43,737 nucleotides of DNA from Lachnoclostridium sp. An181. GTDB lineage: Bacteria; Bacillota; Clostridia; Lachnospirales; Lachnospiraceae. The stretch spans positions 1-43,737 of the forward strand of contig NZ_NFKJ01000018.1 of assembly GCF_002160325.1 (NCBI RefSeq). The letters run 5' to 3'. Below are positions 1-8,827 of the stretch, one piece after another. The notes under the pieces were generated by a model, which saw only the letters and a program-made list of their open reading frames with translations, ran no database searches and was not told the origin of the DNA. Within the stretch, counting starts at the first letter, position 1, and the number at the start of each line of letters is the position of its first letter. A program made the position numbers and the translations under genes.

Positions 1-61
1 ACAATTATGTTCGGCCTCATTCCTACAATAATTATTTAACACCAATGGAGGCCCGTTACAG

Positions 62-864
62 TTAGATATTTATCGAACAAAGTGTTACAAAAATGCTTGA
101 CCAGTACAAATCCTTTTGCAGAATATTCCGGATTGTATATTGTTCTTTTACTGCGGGCAGCTGTTCTTCGGTCAGTTTCAGATCAAACACTTTTCCGGAC
201 AGCTCCTTTGTGAGAGTGTCCGGGCTCTCCTGACGTAAGATTATGCCTGAGCGGATCAGGATTACTTCTTTTGCAATGTGTTCGATGTCAGAAACAACAT
301 GTGTTGCGAATATGACGATTTTATCGCTGGCAATCTCGGAGACAATGTTCCGGATGCGAATGCGTTCTTTTGGTCCAGTCCGGCAGTAGGCTCATCCAGT
401 ATCAGGATTTTGGGATTATCCATGATGGACTGGGCAATCAGCAGACGTTGTTTCATACCTCCGGAAAAGGTGCTGATTCTTTGATCCGCCTGTTCTGTTA
501 GATTGACAAGAGAGAGGACGCGTGGAATCTCATTTCTTGCTGTTCTTTTATCCATGCCTTTTAAGGAGGCGATGTAGGAGAGAAAACGATTGGCAGTAAA
601 AGTTTCGTACAATCCCTGTTGCTGCGGCATAAATCCCAAAAGGGAGCGAAAGTCTTTTCCCAGTTTTTGGATATCCTGGTCATCATAAAGAATCGAACTT
701 TCTGTTGGAACAAGATTTTGCGTGATCAGGTTCATCAAGGTGCTCTTTCCGGCTCCATTCGGACCAAGGAGGGCATAGATACCCGGAGTCAGGGTAAGGT
801 TGATGTGATCCAGTACGGTTTTATCCCCATATTTTTTTGTGATATCCATAAGTTTCAATATCAT
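62..864 (-). pseudogene. ABC transporter ATP-binding protein, frameshifted
   Basis: This was the nucleotide-binding subunit of an ABC transporter that would hydrolyse ATP at the inner membrane face. The N-terminal part is well preserved: Walker A (GPNGAGKST) near residues 35-43, the signature FSGGMKQR and Walker B LILDEPTAGLD. Just after Walker B, near 372-378, one base appears lost. The open frame then runs into unrelated residues and stops at 262. The shifted frame continues sensibly (ERIRIRN, then the switch-region FATHVVSD) to a TAA at 62-64, so the original gene ran at least that far and is probably further truncated. Start is ATG at 862-864 with an AGGGGGG ribosome site upstream. No membrane subunit is visible in the window. 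A sequencing error could also explain the shift. Confidence 0.8.
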
Positions 865-1058
865 AGAAATCCCCCCTACTCGTATTAGATAGTTGTATAT
901 AAAAAATTATATCAGGATACAAATGCAAAGACCAGTATAAAATGTGAAAATAGAGGCGCATAAAACAAACAAGTCAGAAAATTTTGGGGATTTAGAATCA
1001 GACATGCGTGTATAGTTTGATACAACATTTATACAAAAAGGATACAATGTTTTTTTAT
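865..1058. other. Gene-free spacer between the ABC ATPase and the IS91-like element
   Basis: AT-rich stretch with the ribosome binding site of the minus-strand ABC gene at its left edge. I see no convincing promoter pair and no coding frame with a start and ribosome site. The right edge runs into the inverted repeat of the mobile element. Confidence 0.5.
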
Positions 1059-1071
1059 AATTGTACCAAGT
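1059..1071 (+). repeat. Left copy of 13-bp inverted repeat
   Basis: AATTGTACCAAGT is the perfect reverse complement of 3530-3542. The next bases inward (C/T then GC) also nearly match. Confidence 0.75.
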
Positions 1072-1128
1072 CGCTAGCGCGACGGCTAGCCCCATGTACA
1101 TGTTTTCGCCACTTTTTTCAAAAAAAGT

Positions 1129-1200
1129 AGCAGTTTTTGAATATATGTTGTATTGTTGAGATACCCCTACCTTAACAATAACATATAGAAAAAAACTGCT
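1129..1200. repeat. Long imperfect inverted repeat upstream of the recombinase
   Basis: The left arm 1129-1160 and right arm 1171-1200 are near reverse complements: both begin or end with the AGCAGTTTTT motif and share ATATGTT and ATTGTT blocks, around a 10-nt loop (1161-1170). It sits about 130 nt upstream of the recombinase start. It could be a recombinase binding site, a replication terminus hairpin, or a transcriptional control structure; the sequence alone does not decide. Confidence 0.7.
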
Positions 1201-1332
1201 ATGTCTACTTTATCATGGATTTTCATTCTCAACAACTACATATCTGAAAAATTTTTTATTCGTCCACCACCTCTTTTGAATTGTAACAGTGTTTCTTATT
1301 TCAACTTATTACATTTCAAAGGAGATTTTACG

Positions 1333-2199
1333 ATGGACAAATATTTAGATTCTTTCAGGGAAATGATTTCCCTTCGCGGTCTTACCGACCATACTCTTAA
1401 AAATTACTGCACTTACATCCGGGCTTATCTGCATTACCTTACAAACTTTCTCCATAAACTGCCAGAAGACGTTTCATGGGATGAGCTCCGTGATTACATC
1501 CGCTGGCTCCAGAAATCCAGAAACCTTTCGGATCGTACAGTCAACTGCGCCATTTCTCAGCTGCGTTTCTTCACTCTTTATGCTCTTCATAAACCATGGG
1601 ATGATACTCAGCTCCCTATGCGCAGGTTTGATGAATACCTTCCGTTCGTTCCTTCAAAAGAAGAAACCTGGCAGTTTATTTCTTCCATGCCTGATCTGAA
1701 ACCGAAAACTATGGTCGCCCTCATGTATTCTTCCGGTCTTCGCGTCGGAGAAGTCTGCCGCCTCCGCTATGATGATGTCGAACGTAAAAATATGCGTCTT
1801 CACATCACTCACTCGAAAAACAGAAATGACCGGTATGCCATCCTTTCAAAAACAGCTCTTGACCTTTTGACGCGGTATTGGTTTAAATATAACCAGCCTA
1901 GGGGATACCTCTTCCCAAAGCAGTCCGGTGAAGACCGTCCCATTGATACCTTTTTTCTTTCCAGGCACATCCATGCCCATGAGGACAGACTGGGATGGGA
2001 ACGCAGGCTTACCTGTCATTCCTTCCGTCATGCTTTTGGTACACACTTATATGAAAATGGAACGGATCTGCTTACCATAAAAGCTCTCATGGGACATAAA
2101 TCCCTCCAGTCCACCACGATCTACCTCCATCTTTCAGGCAGTTCCATCCGGCAGGTGGTCAGTCCCCTGGATCGTATGGCTGGCGTTTATCATGAGTAG
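1333..2199 (+). CDS. Tyrosine recombinase of the IS91-like element
   Basis: A 288-residue site-specific recombinase that would cut and rejoin DNA through a 3'-phosphotyrosine. The N-terminal SAM-like core-binding domain covers roughly residues 1-95 and the catalytic domain roughly 105-285. The catalytic set is complete: Arg137 in SGLRVGE, a Lys in the HSKN turn, His229 and Arg232 in CHSFRHAFG, His255 in MGHKS and the nucleophile Tyr264. I chose ATG 1333 over the upstream in-frame ATG at 1201 because an AAAGGAG site lies just before it and the family starts here. Its last codons overlap the transposase start, suggesting coupled translation. Recombinases of this kind accompany IS91-like transposases in several gut bacteria; the exact role in transposition is inferred. 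Confidence 0.9.
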   Translation: MDKYLDSFREMISLRGLTDHTLKNYCTYIRAYLHYLTNFLHKLPEDVSWDELRDYIRWLQKSRNLSDRTVNCAISQLRFFTLYALHKPWDDTQLPMRRFDEYLPFVPSKEETWQFISSMPDLKPKTMVALMYSSGLRVGEVCRLRYDDVERKNMRLHITHSKNRNDRYAILSKTALDLLTRYWFKYNQPRGYLFPKQSGEDRPIDTFFLSRHIHAHEDRLGWERRLTCHSFRHAFGTHLYENGTDLLTIKALMGHKSLQSTTIYLHLSGSSIRQVVSPLDRMAGVYHE

Positions 2200-3348
2200 T
2201 TACAAGATCCGGCAGGTTTTTGAACAGTCCTATACTGACATTCTAAACAGAGCCGCTTTCAGTCTGATGTACAGCGCAAAGCCGCGCATGCCATCTTAAA
2301 CTGTAAATCCGGCAGGCTTGGTGTAAACTTTAGCCAGTGTACGGACTGCGGGCACGTGGAAATACATAACAACTCCTGCCGAAACCGCAACTGCCCAAAC
2401 TGCCAGGCAGTCCTGAAAGAACTCTGGGTGGATAAACGAAGAGCTGAGGTCATTGATTCCCCTTACTTTCATGTCGTGTTTACGCTCCCCCATCAGTTAA
2501 ACCCTCTCATTTACTGCAATCAAAAACTGCTGTATGGGCTGCTGCACAGATGCTGCGCAGAAACACTTCTGGAATTATCGGCCGATAAGAAGTGGCTCGG
2601 AGCAACACCCGGTATCATCCAGGTACTGCACACATGGAACCAGGAACTGGATTACCATGTGCATATGCACTGCATTGTTTCCGGTGGCGGGCTTACGAAA
2701 GATGGGAAGATCCGAAAATCCTCCAAAAACTTTTTTATCCGCACAGAAGTACTGAGGGACAAATTTAAAGGAAAATATATGGCTCACCTTTCCTCGCTTT
2801 ATAAAAGCGGCTCACTCGTATTTTCTTCTTCCTGCGAAAAGCTGCGTAATTCCTATCACTGGAAAGAGTGGAAAAACAGCCTTTATGAAATGGACTGGTG
2901 CCCATACATCAAAGAGACCTTCAACGGATTTGGCAATGCCATTGAGTATCTGGGACGCTATACTCACAAAGTTGCACTCTCCAACAACAGGATCCTTTCT
3001 GTTACCGAAACAGAAGTGACCTTCTCTGCAAGAGGAAAGAAACCCACTGATCCCAAGCGCCAGATCACACTCAGCCACGAAGAGTTTATCCGCCGTTTCC
3101 TGATGCATGTACTTCCTTTCGGTTTCCAGAAGATCCGGTATTATGGATTCCTTAATAACCGAATGAAATCCAGGAACCTGAAAATGATCTTCCGGATCCA
3201 GGGAGAGCAGCGGTTCCGCCAGCGCTACGCAGGTTTATCCATGGCAGAACTGCTCAAAGCCGTATGGGCCATTGACCTGGCTGTTTGTCCGCAATGCGGA
3301 CACGCTGCCATGCAACAGCTGGGGAGGAGCTATGCTCCTTTCCCATAA
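2192..3348 (+). pseudogene. IS91-family Y2 transposase, N-terminal frameshift
   Basis: Rolling-circle (HUH endonuclease) transposase. It begins with ATG at 2192, overlapping the recombinase stop, and reads MSSYKIRQVF through residue 24. Between about 2261 and 2266 one base seems deleted (a CCT Pro codon reduced to CT), and the frame ends at a TAA soon after. The other frame carries the rest intact: a zinc-ribbon (CTDCGH then CRNRNCPNC), the HUH-like motif HVHMHC near 2660, the Y2 helix region with YLGRYTHK, and a C-terminal second zinc site CPQCGH. No slippery heptamer is visible at the junction, so programmed frameshifting looks unlikely. The body from 2356 would be untouched if translated from an internal start, but it would lack the first zinc-ribbon cysteines. 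Confidence 0.85.
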
Positions 3349-3542
3349 AGCATGGATTTTTTCATATCGATTTTTTAAGACCTCCCAATGGAAGGTCTGC
3401 GGAGCATGCCCAAAAATCTGTCTGCTGGCAAAAACGTGTCCAATATACCAGGTTTTTATGGGAAATATGCACTTTTCCAGCCCCTGAAAAAGATACGATT
3501 CCCATAAGCGTGCTGGCTGAACATCCGCAACTTGGTACAATT
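3349..3542. other. Non-coding right end of the IS91-like element
   Basis: Roughly 190 nt between the transposase stop and the right inverted repeat. It contains a hairpin at 3378-3398 (AGACCT/AGGTCT arms) and three copies of CCCATAA, two direct (near 3344 and 3501) and one inverted (near 3456). Such secondary structure is typical of the IS91 replication origin end; assignment as oriIS is inference. Confidence 0.45.
3530..3542 (-). repeat. Right copy of 13-bp inverted repeat
   Basis: ACTTGGTACAATT, the exact reverse complement of 1059-1071. Confidence 0.75.
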
Positions 3543-3558
3543 AAAAAGAATCACATTC

Positions 3559-3593
3559 AGAGCAGTTCGATTTTACTCAGAACTGCTCTTTTT
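3559..3593 (+). terminator. Intrinsic terminator
   Basis: A 10-bp perfect stem (AGAGCAGTTC with GAACTGCTCT), an 11-nt loop and a T tract. It lies just outside the right repeat of the mobile element and would insulate the downstream surface-protein gene. Confidence 0.75.
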
Positions 3594-3721
3594 GTATCTG
3601 CTCTGAATCTGATACTTTTCTAATGAATTATATATGTTATGAAAGTCCATCAGTGGTGCGATCGTGATGTTCTTGTTTAGCCTGAGGATTTGGAAAAAAG
3701 ATATCTAAATCTAAATTTTTG

Positions 3722-3751
3722 TTGTATAAAATATAAAAATAGTGTTATGAT
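3722..3751 (+). promoter_or_regulatory. Candidate promoter of the transglutaminase surface protein
   Basis: TTGTAT, an 18-nt spacer and TATGAT at 3746-3751. The -35 is weak and the region is AT-rich, so this is a tentative call. Confidence 0.4.
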
Positions 3752-3783
3752 AGAACAAAATTTAGAGAAAGGAAACGAGAAAT

Positions 3784-5775
3784 ATGAAAAAGTTTGTATC
3801 ATTAGTAGTTGCAGTCTGTATGGTATTTTCACTTGCAGCAGGTTTTGTGGGGACTGCATTGGCTTACGAGGAGCCACCTGAAATGACCCTTCCACATGTA
3901 AAGGGATATAATCAGGAAGTGTTGGATATGCTTTCGGTTATGGATGAAAAAACATTGGTGGATTACTCTATTTTGACTATTACTCCGGAGCAGTTTGAAG
4001 AAATCGGTGCTGCAGCGAAAGAGATTGTGGATGGAGCACAGACAGAGTACGAAAAGGTATATAGGATTTCTAAATGGGTGCACGAGAATGTGCGATATAG
4101 CTATGAGGGAACAGACCAAAATCCATATACAGTATTTAAAGAAAAGGTGGCAATCTGTCAGGGATATTCCAACTTAGTGAAAGCAATGTTGTCTTATCTT
4201 GAAATCCCATGTATTTTGGTAAATGGAGATTCTATTGCGGGAGGACATGCCTGGAATATGGCATATGCGGATGGAGAATGGATTTTTGTGGACAGCACAT
4301 GGGGAACTTTTGGGGAGACCGTAGAGGAATTCAGCAAAACACACAGACCGTATTATAGTGACAGTATCAGAGTCAATGAGGGAGACTACCGCTTTACATA
4401 TAATAATGGAATTGCGGTTGACGCATACCTTGGAGAGGAAAAAGAGTGGGTGATACCATCTAGTTTCCGGGGCTTGCCGGTAAGCAGTATTTCACAGAAT
4501 ATGTTTTATTTTTCATCAGATGTAGAAAAGATCGTATTTCCGGCAACACTTAAAAATTTAGATTCCGGTTATAATTTCAAAATGTTTTCAAGTTTAAAAG
4601 AGATTGTGGTGGATGAAAAAAATGCATATTTTTCTTCTGAGGACGGCGTTTTTTATGATAAAGACAAAAAAGAGCTTCTTGTCTATCCGGCAGGAAAAGA
4701 GGATGAGAAATTTGCTGTTCCGGGCAGTGTGACGACATTAGGAGAAACACTGTTTTATGAAAACCCACATGTAAAAGAGGTGTTGATACCTCCGAGTGTT
4801 ACTTCTATCGGAAAAGAAATTTTTAGAAATCCACAGGAAATCACGGTGTATGCAGAAGAAGAAAGTTATGCGGAGAGCTATGCAAGGGGATATGGCATCG
4901 AAGTAAAACCATTGGAAGAATTTGACGATGGAAGTGAAGAGCCGGGACAAACTGTTTCCACCGCGATTTTGGAATATGCATTGCAGCTTGCAAAAAACGT
5001 GGATACAGACAATGTGATCGCATCAGTTGCGGGGAAATTTGAGCAGGCATATGCAAAAGCGCAAAATACATTAAAGAGAGCGCAGGAAGGCGATGAGACT
5101 CTTACACAAAGTGAAGTAGATCAAAGCTGGAAAAATCTGATCGAGGCAATGCAGTATTTATCTTTTAAGATCGGAGATAAGACACAGCTTAAAAAAGTAA
5201 TTGAGGCAGCAGACCGTATTGATTTGACATTGTATATGGAGGAAGGAAAAGCTGCTTTTGAACAGGCTTTGAAGGATGCGTATGAAACTGTGCAGAGCGA
5301 GGATGTTTTGCAGGCGGAAGTGGACAGTGCATGGCAGAACTTGCTGAAGGCTATGAGTGAGCTGAGACTGAAACCGGACAAATCTCTTTTGGAGAAACTT
5401 GTGAAGACAGCGCAGGGATTGAAACCGGATTTGTTTGAGCCGGAAAGCTACCGTGCAGTGCAGACAGCATTGATGTCAGCGGTGGCGGTAATGGAAGATG
5501 AGAGCGCAGAACTTCAAGAAGTGGAAAAAGCGCAGAAAGATTTAGAGTCAGCCCTGAAAGGTCTGGTTGCCGTAAAGGGCGAGAAAGAGGCGCCTGTTGC
5601 AAAACAAGAGGTGATTGCCAAAACAACAGAGACAGAAAAGAAAAGCGCCGCAGATGAAAAAATAGTCAAAAGTGTTAAAACAGGAGATGAGGCGAAAGCA
5701 GCCACATCAGCACTGATGGCAATGATTTCTGCAGCTGTTTTTGGAATGGCAGTTGCCGGAAAGAGAAGAAAATAA
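3784..5775 (+). CDS. Wall-anchored transglutaminase-like / BspA-type LRR surface protein
   Basis: A 663-residue exported protein. A signal peptide ends near residue 28 (AxA site GTALAY). A transglutaminase-like fold follows with a full Cys-His-Asp triad: Cys125 in AICQGY, His155 in GGHAWN and Asp170 in VDSTWG; the family includes cysteine proteases as well as crosslinkers. Residues about 215-375 look like BspA-type leucine-rich repeats (repeated VxxIVFP and VKEVLIPPSVTSIG units). Residues about 389-590 are a helical module with FIVAR-like repeats, closely shared with the two glycosidases at 15507 and 21331. The C-terminus carries SVKTGDE at 630-636, a hydrophobic segment and a GKRRK tail, a sortase-type signal that departs from LPXTG. 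Start has GAAAGGAAAC upstream. Substrate is unknown. Confidence 0.85.
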   Translation: MKKFVSLVVAVCMVFSLAAGFVGTALAYEEPPEMTLPHVKGYNQEVLDMLSVMDEKTLVDYSILTITPEQFEEIGAAAKEIVDGAQTEYEKVYRISKWVHENVRYSYEGTDQNPYTVFKEKVAICQGYSNLVKAMLSYLEIPCILVNGDSIAGGHAWNMAYADGEWIFVDSTWGTFGETVEEFSKTHRPYYSDSIRVNEGDYRFTYNNGIAVDAYLGEEKEWVIPSSFRGLPVSSISQNMFYFSSDVEKIVFPATLKNLDSGYNFKMFSSLKEIVVDEKNAYFSSEDGVFYDKDKKELLVYPAGKEDEKFAVPGSVTTLGETLFYENPHVKEVLIPPSVTSIGKEIFRNPQEITVYAEEESYAESYARGYGIEVKPLEEFDDGSEEPGQTVSTAILEYALQLAKNVDTDNVIASVAGKFEQAYAKAQNTLKRAQEGDETLTQSEVDQSWKNLIEAMQYLSFKIGDKTQLKKVIEAADRIDLTLYMEEGKAAFEQALKDAYETVQSEDVLQAEVDSAWQNLLKAMSELRLKPDKSLLEKLVKTAQGLKPDLFEPESYRAVQTALMSAVAVMEDESAELQEVEKAQKDLESALKGLVAVKGEKEAPVAKQEVIAKTTETEKKSAADEKIVKSVKTGDEAKAATSALMAMISAAVFGMAVAGKRRK

Positions 5776-5793
5776 TAAAATCTGAATGTTGGA

Positions 5794-5824
5794 AAGGATG
5801 CTGTATTGTCAGTGTCCTTTTTTT
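5794..5824 (+). terminator. Intrinsic terminator after the transglutaminase protein
   Basis: A 10-bp stem (AAGGATGCTG with CAGTGTCCTT, two G-T pairs) and a T run. Confidence 0.7.
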
Positions 5825-5857
5825 ATTCTACAGGAAATTTCGATTTCCTATTAGAAT
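5825..5857. other. Hairpin with a TTCG tetraloop
   Basis: AGGAAAT-TTCG-ATTTCCT, with outer arms ATTCTA and TAGAAT. UUCG tetraloops are exceptionally stable. It follows the terminator directly and has no T tract of its own on the plus strand, so it may be an RNA 3'-end or processing element. Confidence 0.55.
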
Positions 5858-5990
5858 AAAACCCTCCGGGAGGATGCGCACGCCGCAATAAGGAATTTTA
5901 CAAAATCTTCTGTGAAAAAGATTGAAGTTGAGTTGTGTTTATTAATATAGAGGGTAATCAACTGGTTTCTTGGATGGGAGGTGTGTGTAA

Positions 5991-7520
5991 ATGAAAAAGA
6001 AAGGATGTTTGATTTTATTCTTGGTGATTTGTGTGACAGGGATGATAGGATGCCAAAAAGAACTGCCGGGGAAACAGAAGGTGGTATGGAATGTCACCTG
6101 TCCAGCAGGATTTGAAATGATGACAGCAGAGGAAACCTTTAAAAACTATGAAGAAAAACTCAATGTCATTTTGGATGAGAAAAAGGTGGGCTATGAAGTT
6201 GAAATTGAACCTATAGCAGCGGAAACCGGAAAAAATGAAGTAGATATTTTGAAAGAGAAAAAGTCACAGGGGAAACAGGCAGATGTCATCACTATTTTAG
6301 GGGGATTGATCAATACAGAGGCGCCGGAACAAAATGTGGAACTATACAAAGAATGTGCAGAGAACCAAATATTAAGTTCATTAGATGAACTGCTTGAATC
6401 AGATGCGGGTGAAGAACTCAAAAAAGTGATTCCAAAAGAAGATTTGGAAAATGCAAGAATCAATGGAAAAACGTATGGTATTTCCGCAGTGTTTCCGATG
6501 ATTGATGCAACGGTTTATTCAAAAGATACATTGCAGGAAATTGGGATTGATCCGAAAAAACTTTCTGCGGATATTTTTGAAAATGAACAGATGTTTCGCG
6601 AAGTAAAAGAAAAGACAGGCTTTGCACCTTATCAAGTTAGGGGAACGAGCATTTATACAAAGGGAAAATACTGGATAAACTCCTCCTGTCCTGTATTAGG
6701 ATACCGGGAAGATACTGGATTTATCAATTTGCTGGACACAAAAGAATACCGGGAATATATGCGAAAAATGTGGCAGTGGAAACAGGAAGGACTTCTGAAA
6801 ATTCTAGGATTTGAAACAACGAACAATGAAAAGTGTATCGTGACAGATGAATATGCAATGGAGAATTACAGAATGGAGCGATACGAGGTAAAGGCAGAGA
6901 ATAATGGAAAAGAAGAAACTTTGTATGTCGTACCAAATATAGAGCAAGACAATGTAGATCCTTATTGGGGAGATAACAAAAGCGGAATTGCGTCCTGGAG
7001 TAAGAACAGGCAATATGCAGAGGATTTTCTGGTCCGCTTGTTTACGGATGAAGAGATTGCAAATTTAATCCAATTTGGAGAGCGGGGAACCGATTATTCG
7101 CTTGACGAAGAAGGAAAGGCAATAGTAAAACAGCAGAGTAATATCATTACACGATACTTTGGCTATCAGTATACAAACCCAATGATCACCTATTCTACAC
7201 CGACAATGTCCGAAGATAAGTTAGCTTATGCAAAAGAATATCATGAAAAATATGAAGGAAATCTGCCAAGAGGTTTTCGGATGGACGTCAGGCCAATTGC
7301 AGAGGAAGTAAAGAAGGTAAATCAGATATACGATGCTGTTATCACAAGCGAAGAAGAGAAGAATCAGACATTGGAGTGGAAGTTGTACACATTGAATGTG
7401 GAAAACACAGATCAAGCGATAGATGAAATTGTTTCCAAAGTGGATGATGCGGGGATGGGAAAAATTGTGGAGGAAACAAACAGACAGTTGAAGGAATGGC
7501 AGGAAAAGAACGGACAGTAG
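5991..7520 (+). CDS. Solute-binding-protein-like lipoprotein
   Basis: A 509-residue lipoprotein. The N-terminus has two Lys, a hydrophobic core and a lipobox GMIGC, giving a lipidated Cys at residue 21. The remainder has the length and composition of an ABC extracellular solute-binding protein: an early beta strand VVWNVTCP, ADVITILGG resembling the first hinge of the fold, and DEEIANLIQFGERGTDYS typical of group-1 binding proteins. It would sit on the outer face of the cell membrane. No permease or ATPase lies beside it. The next gene, four to thirteen nucleotides downstream, is another lipoprotein, so the pair is probably co-transcribed. The ligand cannot be told from sequence. Confidence 0.75.
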   Translation: MKKKGCLILFLVICVTGMIGCQKELPGKQKVVWNVTCPAGFEMMTAEETFKNYEEKLNVILDEKKVGYEVEIEPIAAETGKNEVDILKEKKSQGKQADVITILGGLINTEAPEQNVELYKECAENQILSSLDELLESDAGEELKKVIPKEDLENARINGKTYGISAVFPMIDATVYSKDTLQEIGIDPKKLSADIFENEQMFREVKEKTGFAPYQVRGTSIYTKGKYWINSSCPVLGYREDTGFINLLDTKEYREYMRKMWQWKQEGLLKILGFETTNNEKCIVTDEYAMENYRMERYEVKAENNGKEETLYVVPNIEQDNVDPYWGDNKSGIASWSKNRQYAEDFLVRLFTDEEIANLIQFGERGTDYSLDEEGKAIVKQQSNIITRYFGYQYTNPMITYSTPTMSEDKLAYAKEYHEKYEGNLPRGFRMDVRPIAEEVKKVNQIYDAVITSEEEKNQTLEWKLYTLNVENTDQAIDEIVSKVDDAGMGKIVEETNRQLKEWQEKNGQ

Positions 7521-7532
7521 GGGGTGAATCAA

Positions 7533-8714
7533 ATGAAAAAAAGAATAGGAGTTTTTTTGTGTTTTATCATGTTATTCTGGATTGCCGGATGTACCGGGGA
7601 TACAGACAAACCTTCCAAGAGAGAAAAATTGGACAATGGAATTTATACATCTTATGGCGCAATGGGGATTGAGAGCCCGACAGGATTTTATCATGTGGAT
7701 TCGGAAGGATTCTTATACTTTTTTGATTATGGTGTAAAGCAGGATGCAATCGTGTGCACTAAGCCAAATTGCAAACATGAGTCATGGGATGAGAATACTT
7801 TGGATGAAGAAAAATGTGCAGCCTATATCAAAACGAATTTAGGCGGCGTGACTGGATTTGTATGGGATGAGAAACTGTATTTATTTCAGAGAGATGATGA
7901 AAATATAGAGGAACCCGGCAATTTTTTGATAGAGTCGGAATTAAACAGAGGAGAGCAGAAGAAGATTGCAAAGGTTCCGGGTATGGTGATATATAGCTTT
8001 GCCGTAAAAGACGGAAAAGTGTATGTGACAGGAAATAAAGCTGAACTAAAAAAAGAAAATGGCGTTACAACACAGAGTTCTATGACAGTTTCCGATTTAT
8101 ACGAAATAGAGTTGGATTCGGGAGAAATAAGACCTCTTTTGCAAGAACAGAAACATTACAATGGTTCTTTTGAAATTTTAGGAGCTGACAGTCAAAAGCT
8201 CTACTTAATATATAGTTGGTTTGAAAAGGAATTTGATGGAACGAACTATGAAGAGACAAATAGACAGGTGCATTATTATGAGTATGATTTGAAAACCGGA
8301 GAATACAAGGAAACATTTATGAATCTGGATGGATGGCAGGTTGACAAAATAAGTGTATACGGGGACAGGATTTTTGTGGTTTTATCTCCACAGGGACAGC
8401 GGGGGACAGAGGAGAATCTTTCCTATGCAGCTGCCGAATACAAGGATGGAGTTTTTGAGAAGATTGCAGACTGTCAGGAGTTTCCAAGAATGTTTTCGGA
8501 CTGTGTGATCTACAAAGAAAAGGGCGGGGAAGATTTTCAATATTTCTGGTTTGAAGATAGGAAACCAAAGAAATTGAAAGTGAAGAATCTGGATGAATAC
8601 TATTTGATGGATGCAGGTGGTTGGTTTTATGTAGAGCAGAACAGTGATATGTCTTATGAGATGGTCAAGAAAGAGGATTTCTTTGAAGGAAAAGATGGGG
8701 TTAAAATTCACTGA
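7533..8714 (+). CDS. Lipoprotein with cysteine-containing beta-rich domain
   Basis: A 393-residue lipoprotein with lipobox WIAGC near residues 18-22. I chose ATG 7533 over the in-frame GTG at 7524 because AGGGGGTG sits the right distance from the ATG and would overlap a GTG start. The mature part has many short beta-strand-like repeats (GKVYVTG, DRIFVVLS) suggestive of a beta-propeller, and a cysteine cluster near residues 72-90 (CTKPNCKH, then a further Cys) found in many Lachnospiraceae lipoproteins of unknown function. It follows the solute-binding-like gene closely, so the two may act together at the membrane surface. Function is not known. Confidence 0.7.
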   Translation: MKKRIGVFLCFIMLFWIAGCTGDTDKPSKREKLDNGIYTSYGAMGIESPTGFYHVDSEGFLYFFDYGVKQDAIVCTKPNCKHESWDENTLDEEKCAAYIKTNLGGVTGFVWDEKLYLFQRDDENIEEPGNFLIESELNRGEQKKIAKVPGMVIYSFAVKDGKVYVTGNKAELKKENGVTTQSSMTVSDLYEIELDSGEIRPLLQEQKHYNGSFEILGADSQKLYLIYSWFEKEFDGTNYEETNRQVHYYEYDLKTGEYKETFMNLDGWQVDKISVYGDRIFVVLSPQGQRGTEENLSYAAAEYKDGVFEKIADCQEFPRMFSDCVIYKEKGGEDFQYFWFEDRKPKKLKVKNLDEYYLMDAGGWFYVEQNSDMSYEMVKKEDFFEGKDGVKIH

Positions 8715-8816
8715 GGTTAAGAAAATCGCGATAGCTTTCTATTGAAAGATTTTGTGTTCCTTTACAGCAGATAAAAATTCAAGGTAAAATATGGTGTATT
8801 CCAACCAAGGAAATGG

Positions 8817-8822
8817 TATAAT
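8817..8822 (+). promoter_or_regulatory. Extended -10 promoter of the M16-era-recO operon
   Basis: TATAAT preceded by TGG (an extended -10); no good -35. Transcription would start near 8829, at or beside the in-frame ATG at 8831, which argues for the later start at 8885. Confidence 0.6.
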
Positions 8823-8827
8823 ACTAT

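Larger units (their letters stand above)
1059..3542 (+). mobile_element. IS91-like element with tyrosine recombinase and Y2 transposase
   Basis: A compact element encodes, in order, a tyrosine recombinase and an IS91-family (HUH, Y2) transposase that overlaps it. It is bracketed by AATTGTACCAAGT at 1059-1071 and its exact reverse complement ACTTGGTACAATT at 3530-3542, and the match extends imperfectly on both sides. IS91 elements classically lack terminal inverted repeats and move by rolling-circle replication, so the repeat may mark recombinase sites or the true ends; I infer the borders from it. A CAAG tetranucleotide, known as an IS91 target motif, lies inside the left repeat. The non-coding ends hold hairpins, as expected for origin and terminus structures. 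The transposase frame is broken, so the copy is probably not autonomous. Confidence 0.65.

Noticed and set aside
2256-2270. Programmed frameshift in the IS91 transposase
   Set aside because: No slippery heptamer or obvious downstream pseudoknot at the junction; a deletion is simpler.
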